Origin: an uncultured Saprospirales bacterium
Lineage (GTDB): Bacteria > Bacteroidota > Bacteroidia > Chitinophagales > Saprospiraceae
Assembly (NCBI GenBank): GCA_937926355.1
Contig: CALAZP010000261.1
Span: forward strand, 1 to 43,510
Direction of reading: 5' to 3'
DNA: 43,510 nt
Positions 1 to 8,469 of this stretch are shown in pieces. Both the position numbers and the translations under genes were made by a program. The first letter of the stretch is position 1, and every line of letters starts with the position of its first letter. The notes under the pieces are model-generated. The model was given only the letters and a program-made list of their open reading frames with translations, ran no database searches and was not told where the DNA came from.

Positions 1-48
1 GGTCAAGACGACTCTAATATTGAGGTGTTTACCGGGGTAAAGCAATGA
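1..48 (+). CDS. C-terminal end of an unidentified gene (partial)
   Basis: An open frame begins at base 1, ends in TGA at 46-48 and reads GQDDSNIEVFTGVKQ. The other two forward frames hit stops within the same stretch. The TGA sits directly against the stop codon of the leftward MFS gene, the tight convergent spacing seen through the rest of the window. The ending loosely resembles C-termini of membrane-fusion (HlyD-type) efflux adaptors, but 15 residues are too few to name a family. It may not be a gene at all. Confidence 0.3.
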   Translation, partial: GQDDSNIEVFTGVKQ

Positions 49-1245
49 TTAAAATTTTCTCCAAGCATTTATTATGGTCAAAAGCATAAAACTGGCTGAC
101 CACATAAAAGATTGGGAGAAGGATAAGTTCTTGTCTAGTAAAAATCCAAATATGGCAGGTCCTAGACCTGTGCTTATGACGCTTACAGTAGTGAAGACGC
201 TTCTTACTTTTCCAATAATAGATACCCCATAAATCTCTACCATTAAGGCATTTTTTATCGTCGAACCCATACCATTGGAAAATCCTAGAAAAAAAAGAGA
301 GGTGGGATAGGCAAAGGGGTGCTTAAAAAAAATCAATCCGGTTAATCCCAGAATGTAAGGGAAAGAAAAATTTTTAAATAAATTTTTACTAGAATACTTA
401 TCCACTAATGGCCCGGCGAAAGTTAATCCCATTGCATTGGCTATGGCAAAAGCAGATACAGAAAGGGCAACCCACTCGGTTGACCAACCCCTTTCGTGCC
501 CCAATTTCAGTTGAAAAAAGAATAATGCAGTATTGATAAAGCCAAAAGAGAAAATCAACGGTGCCATTATCCAAAATTTCTTTTCCAATAGGATATTATG
601 AATTTTTGTCGGTCCCGAAGAGCTTGGTTGAAACACTTGCCGAATCCCATAGGCTCTTATTCTCGACGCACCTTTTTTAAGAAGTATTTGGGATAGAGGA
701 ATCACTAAAACCAAACACAATATAGCGGACAACTGTAAGGACACCCTCCAGCCCACTGCAGCAATTAAAAGGGCTATTAATATCGGCATGATGGCTTCAG
801 CAGTTGGATGACCTAATGTTGCAGTACCAATTGCTTTTCCTCTGCCCTCATGAAAATATCGAGCTACCGTTGAGACGGCAGTATGTCCCATTAAGCCTTG
901 TCCAAATAACCTTAAACCATAGAATGCAATGACAACTAAGAATAAATAATGGCTTAATGATAGCAATAAAAGGGAGACAATCAATCCCGAAAGCACGAAA
1001 ATGGAATAATTTTTAACCGTTGATTTATCAAACCAACTACCAAGCCAAGGAAGGGTAAAACCGCTAGCCAAGGTTGCAAAGGCATATATACTGCCAAAAC
1101 CAGAATTGGATAATGAAAAGGCAGCTGCAATAGCTGGGACATATAAGGACAGAATATAAGTTTGTCCAAAACCAGAAAAAAATGAGAATAAGTAACCAAA
1201 GCCAAGTAGGGGAAAAGTCTTTTTAAGAAAGGATTTTGGCAGCAT
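49..1245 (-). CDS. MFS transporter
   Basis: A 398-residue integral membrane protein with about 12 hydrophobic segments in two six-helix halves, the usual size of the major facilitator superfamily. The first half has a short loop with LGSWFDK, the place and style of the MFS loop 2-3 motif. The segment ARYFHEGRGKAIGTATLG matches the RG.A....G pattern of helix 4/5 in carboxylate-type MFS carriers, and AGPLVDKYSSKNL repeats the loop motif in the second half. Substrate cannot be told. It starts at an ATG and is divergent from the IDO-like gene 99 bp away, with a perfect dyad in the gap. Family assignment is secure; the transported compound is unknown. Confidence 0.85.
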   Translation of the reverse strand: MLPKSFLKKTFPLLGFGYLFSFFSGFGQTYILSLYVPAIAAAFSLSNSGFGSIYAFATLASGFTLPWLGSWFDKSTVKNYSIFVLSGLIVSLLLLSLSHYLFLVVIAFYGLRLFGQGLMGHTAVSTVARYFHEGRGKAIGTATLGHPTAEAIMPILIALLIAAVGWRVSLQLSAILCLVLVIPLSQILLKKGASRIRAYGIRQVFQPSSSGPTKIHNILLEKKFWIMAPLIFSFGFINTALFFFQLKLGHERGWSTEWVALSVSAFAIANAMGLTFAGPLVDKYSSKNLFKNFSFPYILGLTGLIFFKHPFAYPTSLFFLGFSNGMGSTIKNALMVEIYGVSIIGKVRSVFTTVSVISTGLGPAIFGFLLDKNLSFSQSFMWSASFMLLTIINAWRKF

Positions 1246-1258
1246 AGTTATTATGTCG

Positions 1259-1272
1259 TTTGGCGTGCCAAA
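1259..1272. promoter_or_regulatory. Operator-like dyad TTTGGC-GT-GCCAAA
   Basis: A perfect inverted repeat with 6-bp arms and a 2-bp centre, located 14 bp before the MFS start codon and 72 bp before the IDO-like start. Its position between two divergent genes suggests a transcription-factor site acting mainly on the MFS gene. No regulator is encoded next to it and no family is assigned. Confidence 0.4.
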
Positions 1273-1344
1273 GTAAATGTTTATTTAGAAAAGCCATTAA
1301 ATTGAGCGTACTTTTACATCAATAATAAATAATTACGTGACACA

Positions 1345-2733
1345 ATGGATTTCAACAGATATAATGATGGATTTTTTGCGGTTAACGGGAAAAATGGTTT
1401 TCTACCCCAAAGAGAACCAATGAAAGCCCTTCCTTCCAAATATGAAGAATTGCAAAATATTATTAATGCTATGCCCATTGTTAAAGATAACAATGAAGCT
1501 GGATTGCTTTCGAAGGAGGGTGCTTTTGAAAAGGCAATTGATAACTTACCTAATTTACTTCCCTTGGTAAAAGAAGAAACGGACCCATATTTGCTTCAAG
1601 CATTATTTAGGGCATATGCTTTTTTTACTTCTGCATATACTTTGGCGCCTGCACATTTTGAATTTTTAAAAAATGGCAAGTATGGAAAAGCTTATAATTA
1701 TCTCCCGCCTCAAATAGCTCAACCTTTTGTGGAGGTTAGTCAAAAATTGGAAGTTTTTCCTTGGATAGATTACCATTATGCCTACTCTTTGGGAAATTAT
1801 CGAAAAATAGATGAAAATGCTGGCATGAATTGGGATAACCTAGGCATGTGTGTGAAGTTTTCTGGTATGCCTGATGAACGAGGTTTTATAATGTTACATG
1901 TTGATATGAATCAATATTCCCCTGGCCTTATTGATGGAATCTCAATGGCATTATCTTCTGAAAAGGAAGTAATTATTAATGAAGGGTTACACAAGGTGTT
2001 GTATGCCATATCTGAAATAAATGAAAGAAGAAAGTTAATGTGGACCGCATCTAGATGGAAGCACTATAATGATTTCAGGGTATTTATTATGGGCATAGCA
2101 GGAAATGAAGAGATTTTTGGGCCTGGCTTGGTATTTGGGGGTGTTTCAGAAGAACATAAAAAATATAGAGGTCAAACGGGAGCCCAAGATAATATAATAC
2201 CTACGCTGGATATTTTTACCGGAGTTATTCAATTTTATCCAAATAATGAATTAACAGAGTACCTATTAGATTTACGACAGTATAGGCCAAAGGTTATCCA
2301 ATATTTTTTAGAAGATTTGAGAAAAGAACTCGAAAAAAAGCCATTGATAGATAGATTGCAAAAAAGTCATAATACTGAGGGTAAAATTACCTTATTGAAA
2401 ATTTTAGAGGAAATTTATGCATTTCGGAATGGTCATTGGCAATTCGTTCAAAAATACATAATGGCTAATACGGTATATCCTAAAGCTACAGGGGGAACGC
2501 CAATCATATCTTGGATTCCCAATCAACTAAAGGCGGTTTTATCAGCAATGAAAAGTACGTTTAAGCTACTTCCTTCCCGCACCCCTAATTTTGACCAAAC
2601 TACTTGGTCAGAAAAATTCAATACTAAAGTGGAGTTACTTAACCAACAGTTGAAGGTGCTTCATGGGGAAAAGGCAAACCCCGATGAAATATTCGCTTTA
2701 AATGAACAGTTTGGATTGAAAGATTCCCAATAA
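1345..2733 (+). CDS. Indoleamine 2,3-dioxygenase family protein
   Basis: A 462-residue protein of the IDO family of haem dioxygenases, which open the indole ring of tryptophan to N-formylkynurenine. The family fold is visible in LPPQIAQPF (about 120-128), the block FRVFIMGIAGNE (244-255), YRGQTGAQDNIIPTLDIF (274-291, matching the FxGGSAGQSSVFQCFD region of human IDO1) and FRNGHWQFVQKYI (360-372). In that last block H364 is the expected proximal haem ligand and R361 the arginine that stabilises it. ATGGTPI (381-387) matches the GTGGT loop near the active site. No kynureninase or formamidase gene is adjacent. Substrate could be tryptophan or a related indole. It is divergent from the MFS gene and ends 4 bp from the convergent M28 gene. 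Confidence 0.85.
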   Translation: MDFNRYNDGFFAVNGKNGFLPQREPMKALPSKYEELQNIINAMPIVKDNNEAGLLSKEGAFEKAIDNLPNLLPLVKEETDPYLLQALFRAYAFFTSAYTLAPAHFEFLKNGKYGKAYNYLPPQIAQPFVEVSQKLEVFPWIDYHYAYSLGNYRKIDENAGMNWDNLGMCVKFSGMPDERGFIMLHVDMNQYSPGLIDGISMALSSEKEVIINEGLHKVLYAISEINERRKLMWTASRWKHYNDFRVFIMGIAGNEEIFGPGLVFGGVSEEHKKYRGQTGAQDNIIPTLDIFTGVIQFYPNNELTEYLLDLRQYRPKVIQYFLEDLRKELEKKPLIDRLQKSHNTEGKITLLKILEEIYAFRNGHWQFVQKYIMANTVYPKATGGTPIISWIPNQLKAVLSAMKSTFKLLPSRTPNFDQTTWSEKFNTKVELLNQQLKVLHGEKANPDEIFALNEQFGLKDSQ

Positions 2734-2737
2734 GAAT

Positions 2738-3733
2738 TTAAAGATTGTCTTGCCCATAACGGTAGATGGCAGCCATCATGACTTGACCTACAGCCCCAAG
2801 TGTTTTGGCATCAATAATGTCTAGATTGTCTTCCGGAGTATGCCAATGATTCGGAAAACCAGTACTGGAGTTGATTGGCCTATTTATAACGTCAATCATT
2901 GGAATTTTGGCAATTGTGTTGACAAAATAATGGTCATCGGTAATAGCTCCTCCATTGAGATTGCTGAAATAATTACCATATCCCATCCTTTGAGCCAAAT
3001 TCCAAATTCGATTTAGAAAATCCGCTGCAAAATAAGCGGAAAATTGTTCTTTCGGAAAAACAGCATTTTTTGCTCCTACCATGTCTAATAAAATACCCGC
3101 TTCTGCTTGGTAGTTTTTGACATGAAAATTGGAAGACCAATATTGGGATCCTAATCCCCAACTATTTTCATTGCTGTTTTCTCCATAATCTTCAAGATCG
3201 AAAAAAATGATGTCTATGCCTAAATCAACAGGGTGATTATTTAACATTCTAGCAATCTCTAGCCATACGCCTACTCCACTTCCTCCATCATCGGCACCGA
3301 GGTTTGGCTTATTAGAATTAGATGTGTTTAAAGGGGAATCGCTAAAGGGTCTGGTATCCCAATGGGCTGCTAAGATCAATCTTTTAGGGTGTTTTGGATT
3401 AAAGCTACCAATGATATTTATCCCATTGAGAGAAGTTCCATCAAATGCAGTTGTGGTAAAATTCTGAAGGGTTACCTCTGCCCCGAAAGTTTCTAGTTTG
3501 TTTTTAAGGTAGTCAGCGCATCTTTTATGAGCATCAGTTCCAGGCACTCTTGGCCCAAAGGCAACCTGTTGAGCTACAAAGTTATAAGCAGAATCTCTGT
3601 TGAACTTTGGGATGGTTATAGGGGGTTTATTCACCGTTACAGAAGAAGAGGTAGCATTTTGATCAGCAGAACAAGAAAAAAGAGAAAACAAAAGGAAATT
3701 TGCTATAATAGAATATATGGAAATCTGATGCAT
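2738..3733 (-). CDS. M28 peptidase / glutaminyl-peptide cyclotransferase-like lipoprotein
   Basis: A 331-residue zinc hydrolase of the M28 family, closest in layout to glutaminyl cyclases, which convert N-terminal glutamine to pyroglutamate. The ATG at 3733 gives a lipoprotein signal with a cysteine at residue 21 (LFSC), so I prefer it to a GTG 111 bp further upstream that would run into thiL. Metal and catalytic residues are in place: AHWDTRP (H124), GADDG (D148), FFDLED (E181), LLDMVG (D217) and NHWHTPED (H298). The protein should sit in the periplasm or on the outer membrane. It starts 7 bp after the thiL stop and is probably cotranscribed with thiL. Aminopeptidase activity is the alternative to cyclase activity. 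Confidence 0.85.
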   Translation of the reverse strand: MHQISIYSIIANFLLFSLFSCSADQNATSSSVTVNKPPITIPKFNRDSAYNFVAQQVAFGPRVPGTDAHKRCADYLKNKLETFGAEVTLQNFTTTAFDGTSLNGINIIGSFNPKHPKRLILAAHWDTRPFSDSPLNTSNSNKPNLGADDGGSGVGVWLEIARMLNNHPVDLGIDIIFFDLEDYGENSNENSWGLGSQYWSSNFHVKNYQAEAGILLDMVGAKNAVFPKEQFSAYFAADFLNRIWNLAQRMGYGNYFSNLNGGAITDDHYFVNTIAKIPMIDVINRPINSSTGFPNHWHTPEDNLDIIDAKTLGAVGQVMMAAIYRYGQDNL

Positions 3734-3740
3734 GGAAAAT

Positions 3741-4781
3741 TTATTTATTGGGGTTGAAGTGCTGCCAGCCTTGTGCTTTAATATGGTGGATATTTCCACC
3801 TTTTGTATGTAATTTGATACCGTCTTCTGGTGGAACAATTTCACCTATGATATGGATGTCAGGAAGGAATCTAATTTTTTCTAAATCTTTGGGGTTAACG
3901 GTAAACAAAAGTTCATAGTCTTCTCCACCATTGAGAGCGCAAGTTATAGGGTCCAAATTAAACTTAATGGCTAAAAGTTGAGCTTCTTGATTAATAGGTA
4001 CGGCTTCCTCTTCAACGAATGCCCCTACTTTGGATTGTTGGCAAATGTGAAATAATTCTGAGGCTATACCATCTGATACATCTATCATTGAAGAAGGGGT
4101 GATTTGATTTTGGGTTAGTAGTTGAATCACATCCCTTCTTGCTTCTGGTTTTAGTTGTCTACCTACAACATAGTTTTGACCTTCTAAATCCGGTTGTGTT
4201 TCTGGATTGTCGAGAAATAGCTGTTTTTCCCTTTCTAGTAATTGCAAACCCAAATAAGCAGATCCAAGGGATCCACTAACACATATAAGGTCTCCAATTT
4301 TAGCCCCGTTGCGGTAAACCAGTTGAGATATTTTTCCACGCCCCAAAGCAGTAATTGATATCATCATTCCTTTATTGGTTGAAGAGGTGTCTCCACCTAT
4401 TAAATCAACCTGATAAAAATCACAAGCTGCTTTAATTCCTGCATATAGTTCATCGACAGCTTCTAAAGAAAACCTATTCGAAATAGCAATGGAAGCGGTA
4501 ATTTGACTAGGTGTCCCATTCATCGCATAGATATCAGATAAATTAACCACTACCGATTTGTATCCTAGATGTTTGAGGGGAGTATAGATCAAGTCAAAAT
4601 GAATTCCCTCTATCAGCATATCAGTAGATACCAATAGTCCTTGGTCATTTCCCAAATCAATTACAGCGGCATCATCTCCAACACCTTTATAAGTACTTTT
4701 TTGATGAAAAATGAAGGGAGAAGTAAGATGATCTATTAACCCAAATTCACCAAGTTGACCTAAGTCTGTTCTTTTTTCCAT
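3741..4781 (-). CDS. thiL: Thiamine-monophosphate kinase
   Basis: A 346-residue ThiL, which phosphorylates thiamine monophosphate to thiamine pyrophosphate with ATP. Family signatures are GVGDDAAVID near residues 34-43 (magnesium and nucleotide binding), STDMLIEGIHFD, VVNLSDIYAMNG, DLIGGDTS, IDVSDGIASEL and NGGEDYELLFTV in the C-terminal half. Length is normal for the family. It starts at an ATG, lies 6 bp downstream of the thioredoxin-like gene and is followed 7 bp later by the M28 lipoprotein, so the three leftward genes probably form one transcription unit. No other thiamine gene is present in the window and no TPP riboswitch was recognised upstream. Confidence 0.95.
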   Translation of the reverse strand: MEKRTDLGQLGEFGLIDHLTSPFIFHQKSTYKGVGDDAAVIDLGNDQGLLVSTDMLIEGIHFDLIYTPLKHLGYKSVVVNLSDIYAMNGTPSQITASIAISNRFSLEAVDELYAGIKAACDFYQVDLIGGDTSSTNKGMMISITALGRGKISQLVYRNGAKIGDLICVSGSLGSAYLGLQLLEREKQLFLDNPETQPDLEGQNYVVGRQLKPEARRDVIQLLTQNQITPSSMIDVSDGIASELFHICQQSKVGAFVEEEAVPINQEAQLLAIKFNLDPITCALNGGEDYELLFTVNPKDLEKIRFLPDIHIIGEIVPPEDGIKLHTKGGNIHHIKAQGWQHFNPNK

Positions 4782-4787
4782 GAAGGA

Positions 4788-5606
4788 TTAAATGTTTAAG
4801 AGTGATTGTAGTTTAGGATTATTTTTTGATGATTTGCTGAGGTATTTTTTTACCACTCTACGAACATCCTTAATTAAAAAGCCTGCATTAAATTCATGAG
4901 CTTTTTGTGCTGTTTGAATACAGGCATCCAAAATTTTTTCATCAAGAGCCTGCCTCTCAACCAGTTTGCTTATTTCCATATAGTGGTTGATAAACTCTTC
5001 AAAAACTTTGGAGTCTACCTCAACGGCAGCTTCGTAAATGAGCAACAATTCTTTTTCTGTATATGGCCCGATATGCATGTCAATAAACTCATTAGCCACT
5101 TTAATTGGAGATTTATCTGCGTTGTTTAGGCTCTTTACGTATGCCAAGAGAAAAGTTATTTCCCTGTTACCTTCGTCATATTGTTTGGCATAAAACTCGC
5201 TTCGATCGTAATTTCTAAAAGCAGATTTTCCTAAGAGTAAAAAATCTCTAGCATTGAGGGCGCCAATTTTTTTTTGGACAATATCACCGGTAGGTGTAAT
5301 AAAGAGTAAAGTGGGATAGGCCGAAACTTGGTATTGAGACCTTAGCTTAAGACCTTCCCCTTTTTCCATATCTATTTTTACGTTAATAAAGTTTTTGTTG
5401 AAAAATGAGCCTACTTCGCTATCAGTAAAAACTTTGGCAGACATTAGTTTACAAGGTCCACACCACTCTGCATAGGCATCCAGAAAAATAATTTTATCTT
5501 GCTTTTTAGCCAAGTCTAATATTTTTTCCCAGTTGTCTTCTGTGAAATTAATCCCAGAGGCGTATATACATATAGGAAGTAAGGAAAAGAAAGCAATTTT
5601 AAGCAT
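4788..5606 (-). CDS. Exported thioredoxin-fold protein
   Basis: A 272-residue protein with a short hydrophobic N-terminus that looks like a signal peptide. A thioredoxin domain follows: FLDAYAEWCGPCKLMS with the redox pair C49-G-P-C52, then YPTLLFITPTG containing the cis-proline of the fold. The last 130 residues are a helical tail with no cysteine pair. The layout fits the thioredoxin_7/DsbD-gamma-like periplasmic proteins common in Bacteroidota, which keep exported cysteines reduced or act as thiol chaperones. It is first in a leftward run with thiL and the M28 lipoprotein; a promoter and dyad lie upstream. The exact partner is unknown. Confidence 0.8.
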   Translation of the reverse strand: MLKIAFFSLLPICIYASGINFTEDNWEKILDLAKKQDKIIFLDAYAEWCGPCKLMSAKVFTDSEVGSFFNKNFINVKIDMEKGEGLKLRSQYQVSAYPTLLFITPTGDIVQKKIGALNARDFLLLGKSAFRNYDRSEFYAKQYDEGNREITFLLAYVKSLNNADKSPIKVANEFIDMHIGPYTEKELLLIYEAAVEVDSKVFEEFINHYMEISKLVERQALDEKILDACIQTAQKAHEFNAGFLIKDVRRVVKKYLSKSSKNNPKLQSLLNI

Positions 5607-5625
5607 AAGAAAAATTTATTTTAAA

Positions 5626-5652
5626 GGTACTAATTATGATACCTTGTCACAA
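5626..5652 (-). promoter_or_regulatory. Candidate promoter of the thioredoxin-like gene
   Basis: Read leftward, TTG (5652-5650) is followed after 20 nt by TACCTTTA (5629-5622), one mismatch from the Bacteroidota -7 box TAnnTTTG and with the usual spacing. Transcription would begin about 10 bp before the ATG at 5606. The -33 element lies inside the dyad at 5640-5656. Confidence 0.5.
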
Positions 5653-5656
5653 GGTA
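5640..5656. promoter_or_regulatory. Operator-like dyad TACCTTGT-C-ACAAGGTA
   Basis: A perfect inverted repeat with 8-bp arms around one central base, between the divergent thioredoxin-like and aminotransferase genes. A further half-site AAGGTA lies at 5624-5629, so three copies of the half-site fall within 33 bp. The dyad overlaps the -33 element of the leftward promoter, which is the expected place for a repressor or activator site. No adjacent regulator gene points to the protein involved. Confidence 0.5.
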
Positions 5657-5712
5657 GGTATAACAAATTGAACTATCTAGTCAAGCAATAGAACGGATTA
5701 AAAGGCAAAAAA

Positions 5713-6897
5713 ATGATATCTCAAAGACAACTTTTCCTTAATCATCTAGCTCAAACTAGTGAGATGCCTTTAGGAATAGAGGTAGTAAAGGCTAGTGGTA
5801 TGTATTTGGAGGATAGCGAGGGAAAAAAATATATGGATTTAATTGCTGGAATTGGAGTGAGTGCACTTGGGCATTGTCATCCCAAAGTGGTGTCTGCCAT
5901 AGTAAATCAATCTCAAAAATACCTCCATACTTTAGTTTACGGAGAATATGTACTAAGTCCCCAAATAGAATTGGCTTCATTTATTAGTAAACTTCTTCCG
6001 GATCCCTTAGATACAGTGTATTTTGTAAATAGTGGGTCAGAGGCTACCGAAGGAGCCATGAAATTAGCAAAAAGATTTACTGGTAGGCCTAATATAGTTG
6101 CGTGTAAAAATGCCTACCATGGAAGTACACAAGGAGCGGCTAGTCTTATGAACCCTAAAGATTTTACTGGCCCTTTTCATCCTTTATTGCCTGGAATAAG
6201 ACATATATCTTACAATTGTGAAGTATGTCTAGATAAAATAGACCAATCGACAGCATGTGTAATTATTGAGACAGTACAAGGAGAAGCGGGTGTAAAATTA
6301 CCAAGGCCTGGGTACTTACGTAGTTTAAGAAAGAGATGCTCGGAGGTTGGCGCTTTATTGGTTTTGGATGAAATTCAATGTGGTTTTGGTAGGACAGGTA
6401 CTTTTTTTGCATTTGAACAATTTGATATTGTACCGGATATTCTGCTGTTAGCAAAAGGTATGGGAGGAGGAATGCCTATCGGGGCGTTTATTGCATCCAA
6501 TACTATTATGCGGAGCTTAAGCCAGAATCCTCCACTAGGTCATATTACTACTTTTGGAGGTCACCCAGTAAGTTGTGCAGCTTCTTTAGCTACCGCTCAA
6601 TATTTAGTTCAAGGCAGCCTCATTGAAGAGGTGAAACCCAAAGCCAATAGGTTTAAAGAATTGCTAGTACATCCCGCTATTTTGGAGGTTCGAAATTGTG
6701 GGTTAATGATGGCGGTTGAATTGGAAAACTTTGAAATAGTTCAAAAAGTAATCCAACATTGCTTGAATAATGGGCTAGTCACTGATTGGTTTTTATTTAA
6801 CAACCGTAGTCTTCGAATTGCACCTCCTCTTATTATCCAAGAGGAACAAATTGAAAAATCATGTTCAGTTATAATTAAAGGGCTTTCCTCAATCTAG
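5713..6897 (+). CDS. Class III aminotransferase (acetylornithine/ornithine/GABA type)
   Basis: A 394-residue PLP enzyme of aminotransferase class III. Visible features are the phosphate-binding NSGSEATEGAMKLAKRFTGR near 107-126, ACKNAYHGST (131-140), LVLDEIQCGFGRTGTFFAFE near 217-236 with the PLP-ring aspartate, and LLLAKGMGGGMPIGAFIAS where the lysine forms the internal aldimine. Length fits acetylornithine and ornithine aminotransferases, but no arginine gene is nearby, so substrate stays open. The gene starts at an ATG with an A-rich leader and overlaps the end of rpoN by 23 bp on the opposite strand. Fold and chemistry are secure; the specific name is not. Confidence 0.85.
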   Translation: MISQRQLFLNHLAQTSEMPLGIEVVKASGMYLEDSEGKKYMDLIAGIGVSALGHCHPKVVSAIVNQSQKYLHTLVYGEYVLSPQIELASFISKLLPDPLDTVYFVNSGSEATEGAMKLAKRFTGRPNIVACKNAYHGSTQGAASLMNPKDFTGPFHPLLPGIRHISYNCEVCLDKIDQSTACVIIETVQGEAGVKLPRPGYLRSLRKRCSEVGALLVLDEIQCGFGRTGTFFAFEQFDIVPDILLLAKGMGGGMPIGAFIASNTIMRSLSQNPPLGHITTFGGHPVSCAASLATAQYLVQGSLIEEVKPKANRFKELLVHPAILEVRNCGLMMAVELENFEIVQKVIQHCLNNGLVTDWFLFNNRSLRIAPPLIIQEEQIEKSCSVIIKGLSSI

Positions 6898-8353
6898 CTA
6901 CTGGAATATTAAGTTGCTCTCTATACTTTGCTACTGTGCGTCTGGCAATATTATATCCCTTGTCGGTTAATAGTTCTTTAAGCTTTTCATCTGAAAGAGG
7001 TTTTCGTTTGTCTTCTACTGATACTAAATCATTAAGGATTTTTTTGACCTCAAGTGTTGAAACTTCTTCTCCGGAATCGGTCTGCATAGATTCAGAAAAA
7101 AACTCTTTGAGCTTTTTGGTGCCGAATTCGCTTTGAACGAATTTACTATTAACCACCCTAGAAATAGTTGATATATCTAGACCAGTAAGGTCGGATATAT
7201 CTTTTAAAATCATTGGTTTAAGCTTTTTAGCATCACCAGTTGAAAAATATTCATACTGGTATTGAAGTATAGCGTACATAGTCCTATACAAGGTGTCTTG
7301 TCTTTGTTTAATGGCATCGATAAACCATTTGGCACTATCTATTTTCTGTTTGATAAAAACTAGCGCTTCCTTGTCTTTTTTATGGGATAATCCGTTGTTT
7401 TTTTTTGCTGATTTTAATAAATCTTTATAGTGATCATTAATATACAAATCAGGGGCATTTTTAGCATGCAGAGATAGTTCAAGAAGGCCATCTCTATTGG
7501 AAATGTAAAAATCCGGAATAACATATTGGATACTATTTTTCGAACTATTACTAACAAAGGCACTTGCAGGTTTAGGGTTTAACCGCAGAATTTCGTCCAA
7601 TGCATTCTTCAAGTCTTTTTCCGATATTTCTAATGTTTTGATTAATCGATCATAGTGTTTTTTAGTAAACGCATCGAAATATTCTGTAAGAATAATTTTA
7701 GCCAATAATAGCTCTTTAGAATTGGGATTGTGATGCAAAGCGTGTTCCATTTGTAGCAAGAGACACTCTTGTAAATCTCGGGCACCTACACCGGGTGGAT
7801 CAAACTGTTGGATTAATTTCAGAATGCCCTTAATTTCGTTTTCCTCTGCGATTAGGTTCTGGGCAAACATCAAATCGTCCATGATGGATGGGATGTCTCT
7901 CCTTAAGTAACCATCCTCGTCTATAGATCCAATAATTTGGTTAGCTATTGTAGATTGTCTTTCATCTAGAGCGGTTAAAAGGCCTAACTGTTGTTCTAAA
8001 TAATCATGAAAACTGGTTTCTACTGGAATGGGGATGGATTTTTGATCATCATCCTGTGAATTGAGATTGTTTTTGGTTTTATAAGTGGTGGGATCATCTT
8101 CTATATATTCATTCATATAGTCGTCTAGCTCAAACCTATCTTCATTATTATCTGTGAAATCTGAATCATCCTGTTCAAAATCAGGACTTTCTGAGGATTC
8201 AGGCAATCCTTCCTCAAGTGCAGGATTAGCCTCCAATTCTTCTTTAATTCTTTGTTCTAATTGGTCAGCAGGAACCTGCAACAATTTCATCAATTGAATT
8301 TGTTGAGGGGACAATTTCTGCAGCATTTTTTGGCTTAATCCTTGTCTGATCAT
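6875..8353 (-). CDS. rpoN: RNA polymerase sigma-54 factor
   Basis: A 492-residue sigma-54. Region I is the glutamine-rich start QKLSPQQIQLMKLLQV, which contacts enhancer-binding activators; an acidic region II follows (about 45-95), then the core-binding domain. The C-terminal RpoN box, ARRTVAKYRE (near 473-482), recognises the -24 element and is intact. Length is typical. Sigma-54 directs transcription that depends on AAA+ activators; none is encoded in the window. The gene stands alone, divergent from rlmN across a region with a perfect dyad, and overlaps the convergent aminotransferase by 23 bp at the 3' end. Confidence 0.97.
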   Translation of the reverse strand: MIRQGLSQKMLQKLSPQQIQLMKLLQVPADQLEQRIKEELEANPALEEGLPESSESPDFEQDDSDFTDNNEDRFELDDYMNEYIEDDPTTYKTKNNLNSQDDDQKSIPIPVETSFHDYLEQQLGLLTALDERQSTIANQIIGSIDEDGYLRRDIPSIMDDLMFAQNLIAEENEIKGILKLIQQFDPPGVGARDLQECLLLQMEHALHHNPNSKELLLAKIILTEYFDAFTKKHYDRLIKTLEISEKDLKNALDEILRLNPKPASAFVSNSSKNSIQYVIPDFYISNRDGLLELSLHAKNAPDLYINDHYKDLLKSAKKNNGLSHKKDKEALVFIKQKIDSAKWFIDAIKQRQDTLYRTMYAILQYQYEYFSTGDAKKLKPMILKDISDLTGLDISTISRVVNSKFVQSEFGTKKLKEFFSESMQTDSGEEVSTLEVKKILNDLVSVEDKRKPLSDEKLKELLTDKGYNIARRTVAKYREQLNIPVARLRKAL

Positions 8354-8423
8354 TAGTTACTTAGTTATCTGAAACAAAATATATGTATAATGCATTTTGT
8401 CCTTTTAGGGTTTATTGATTCAG

Positions 8424-8440
8424 AAGCGTAAATTACGCTT
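8424..8440. promoter_or_regulatory. Operator-like dyad AAGCGTAA-A-TTACGCTT
   Basis: A perfect inverted repeat with 8-bp arms and one central base, between divergent rpoN (ATG 71 bp to its left) and rlmN (30 bp to its right). The one-base centre argues against an RNA hairpin and for a dimeric protein site. The regulator is unknown. Confidence 0.45.
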
Positions 8441-8469
8441 TTATATTATAAAAATAAATAATACATCTT

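Noticed and set aside
3734..3844. N-terminal extension of the M28 lipoprotein from a GTG
   Set aside because: It would overlap thiL and destroy the lipoprotein signal that the ATG at 3733 gives.
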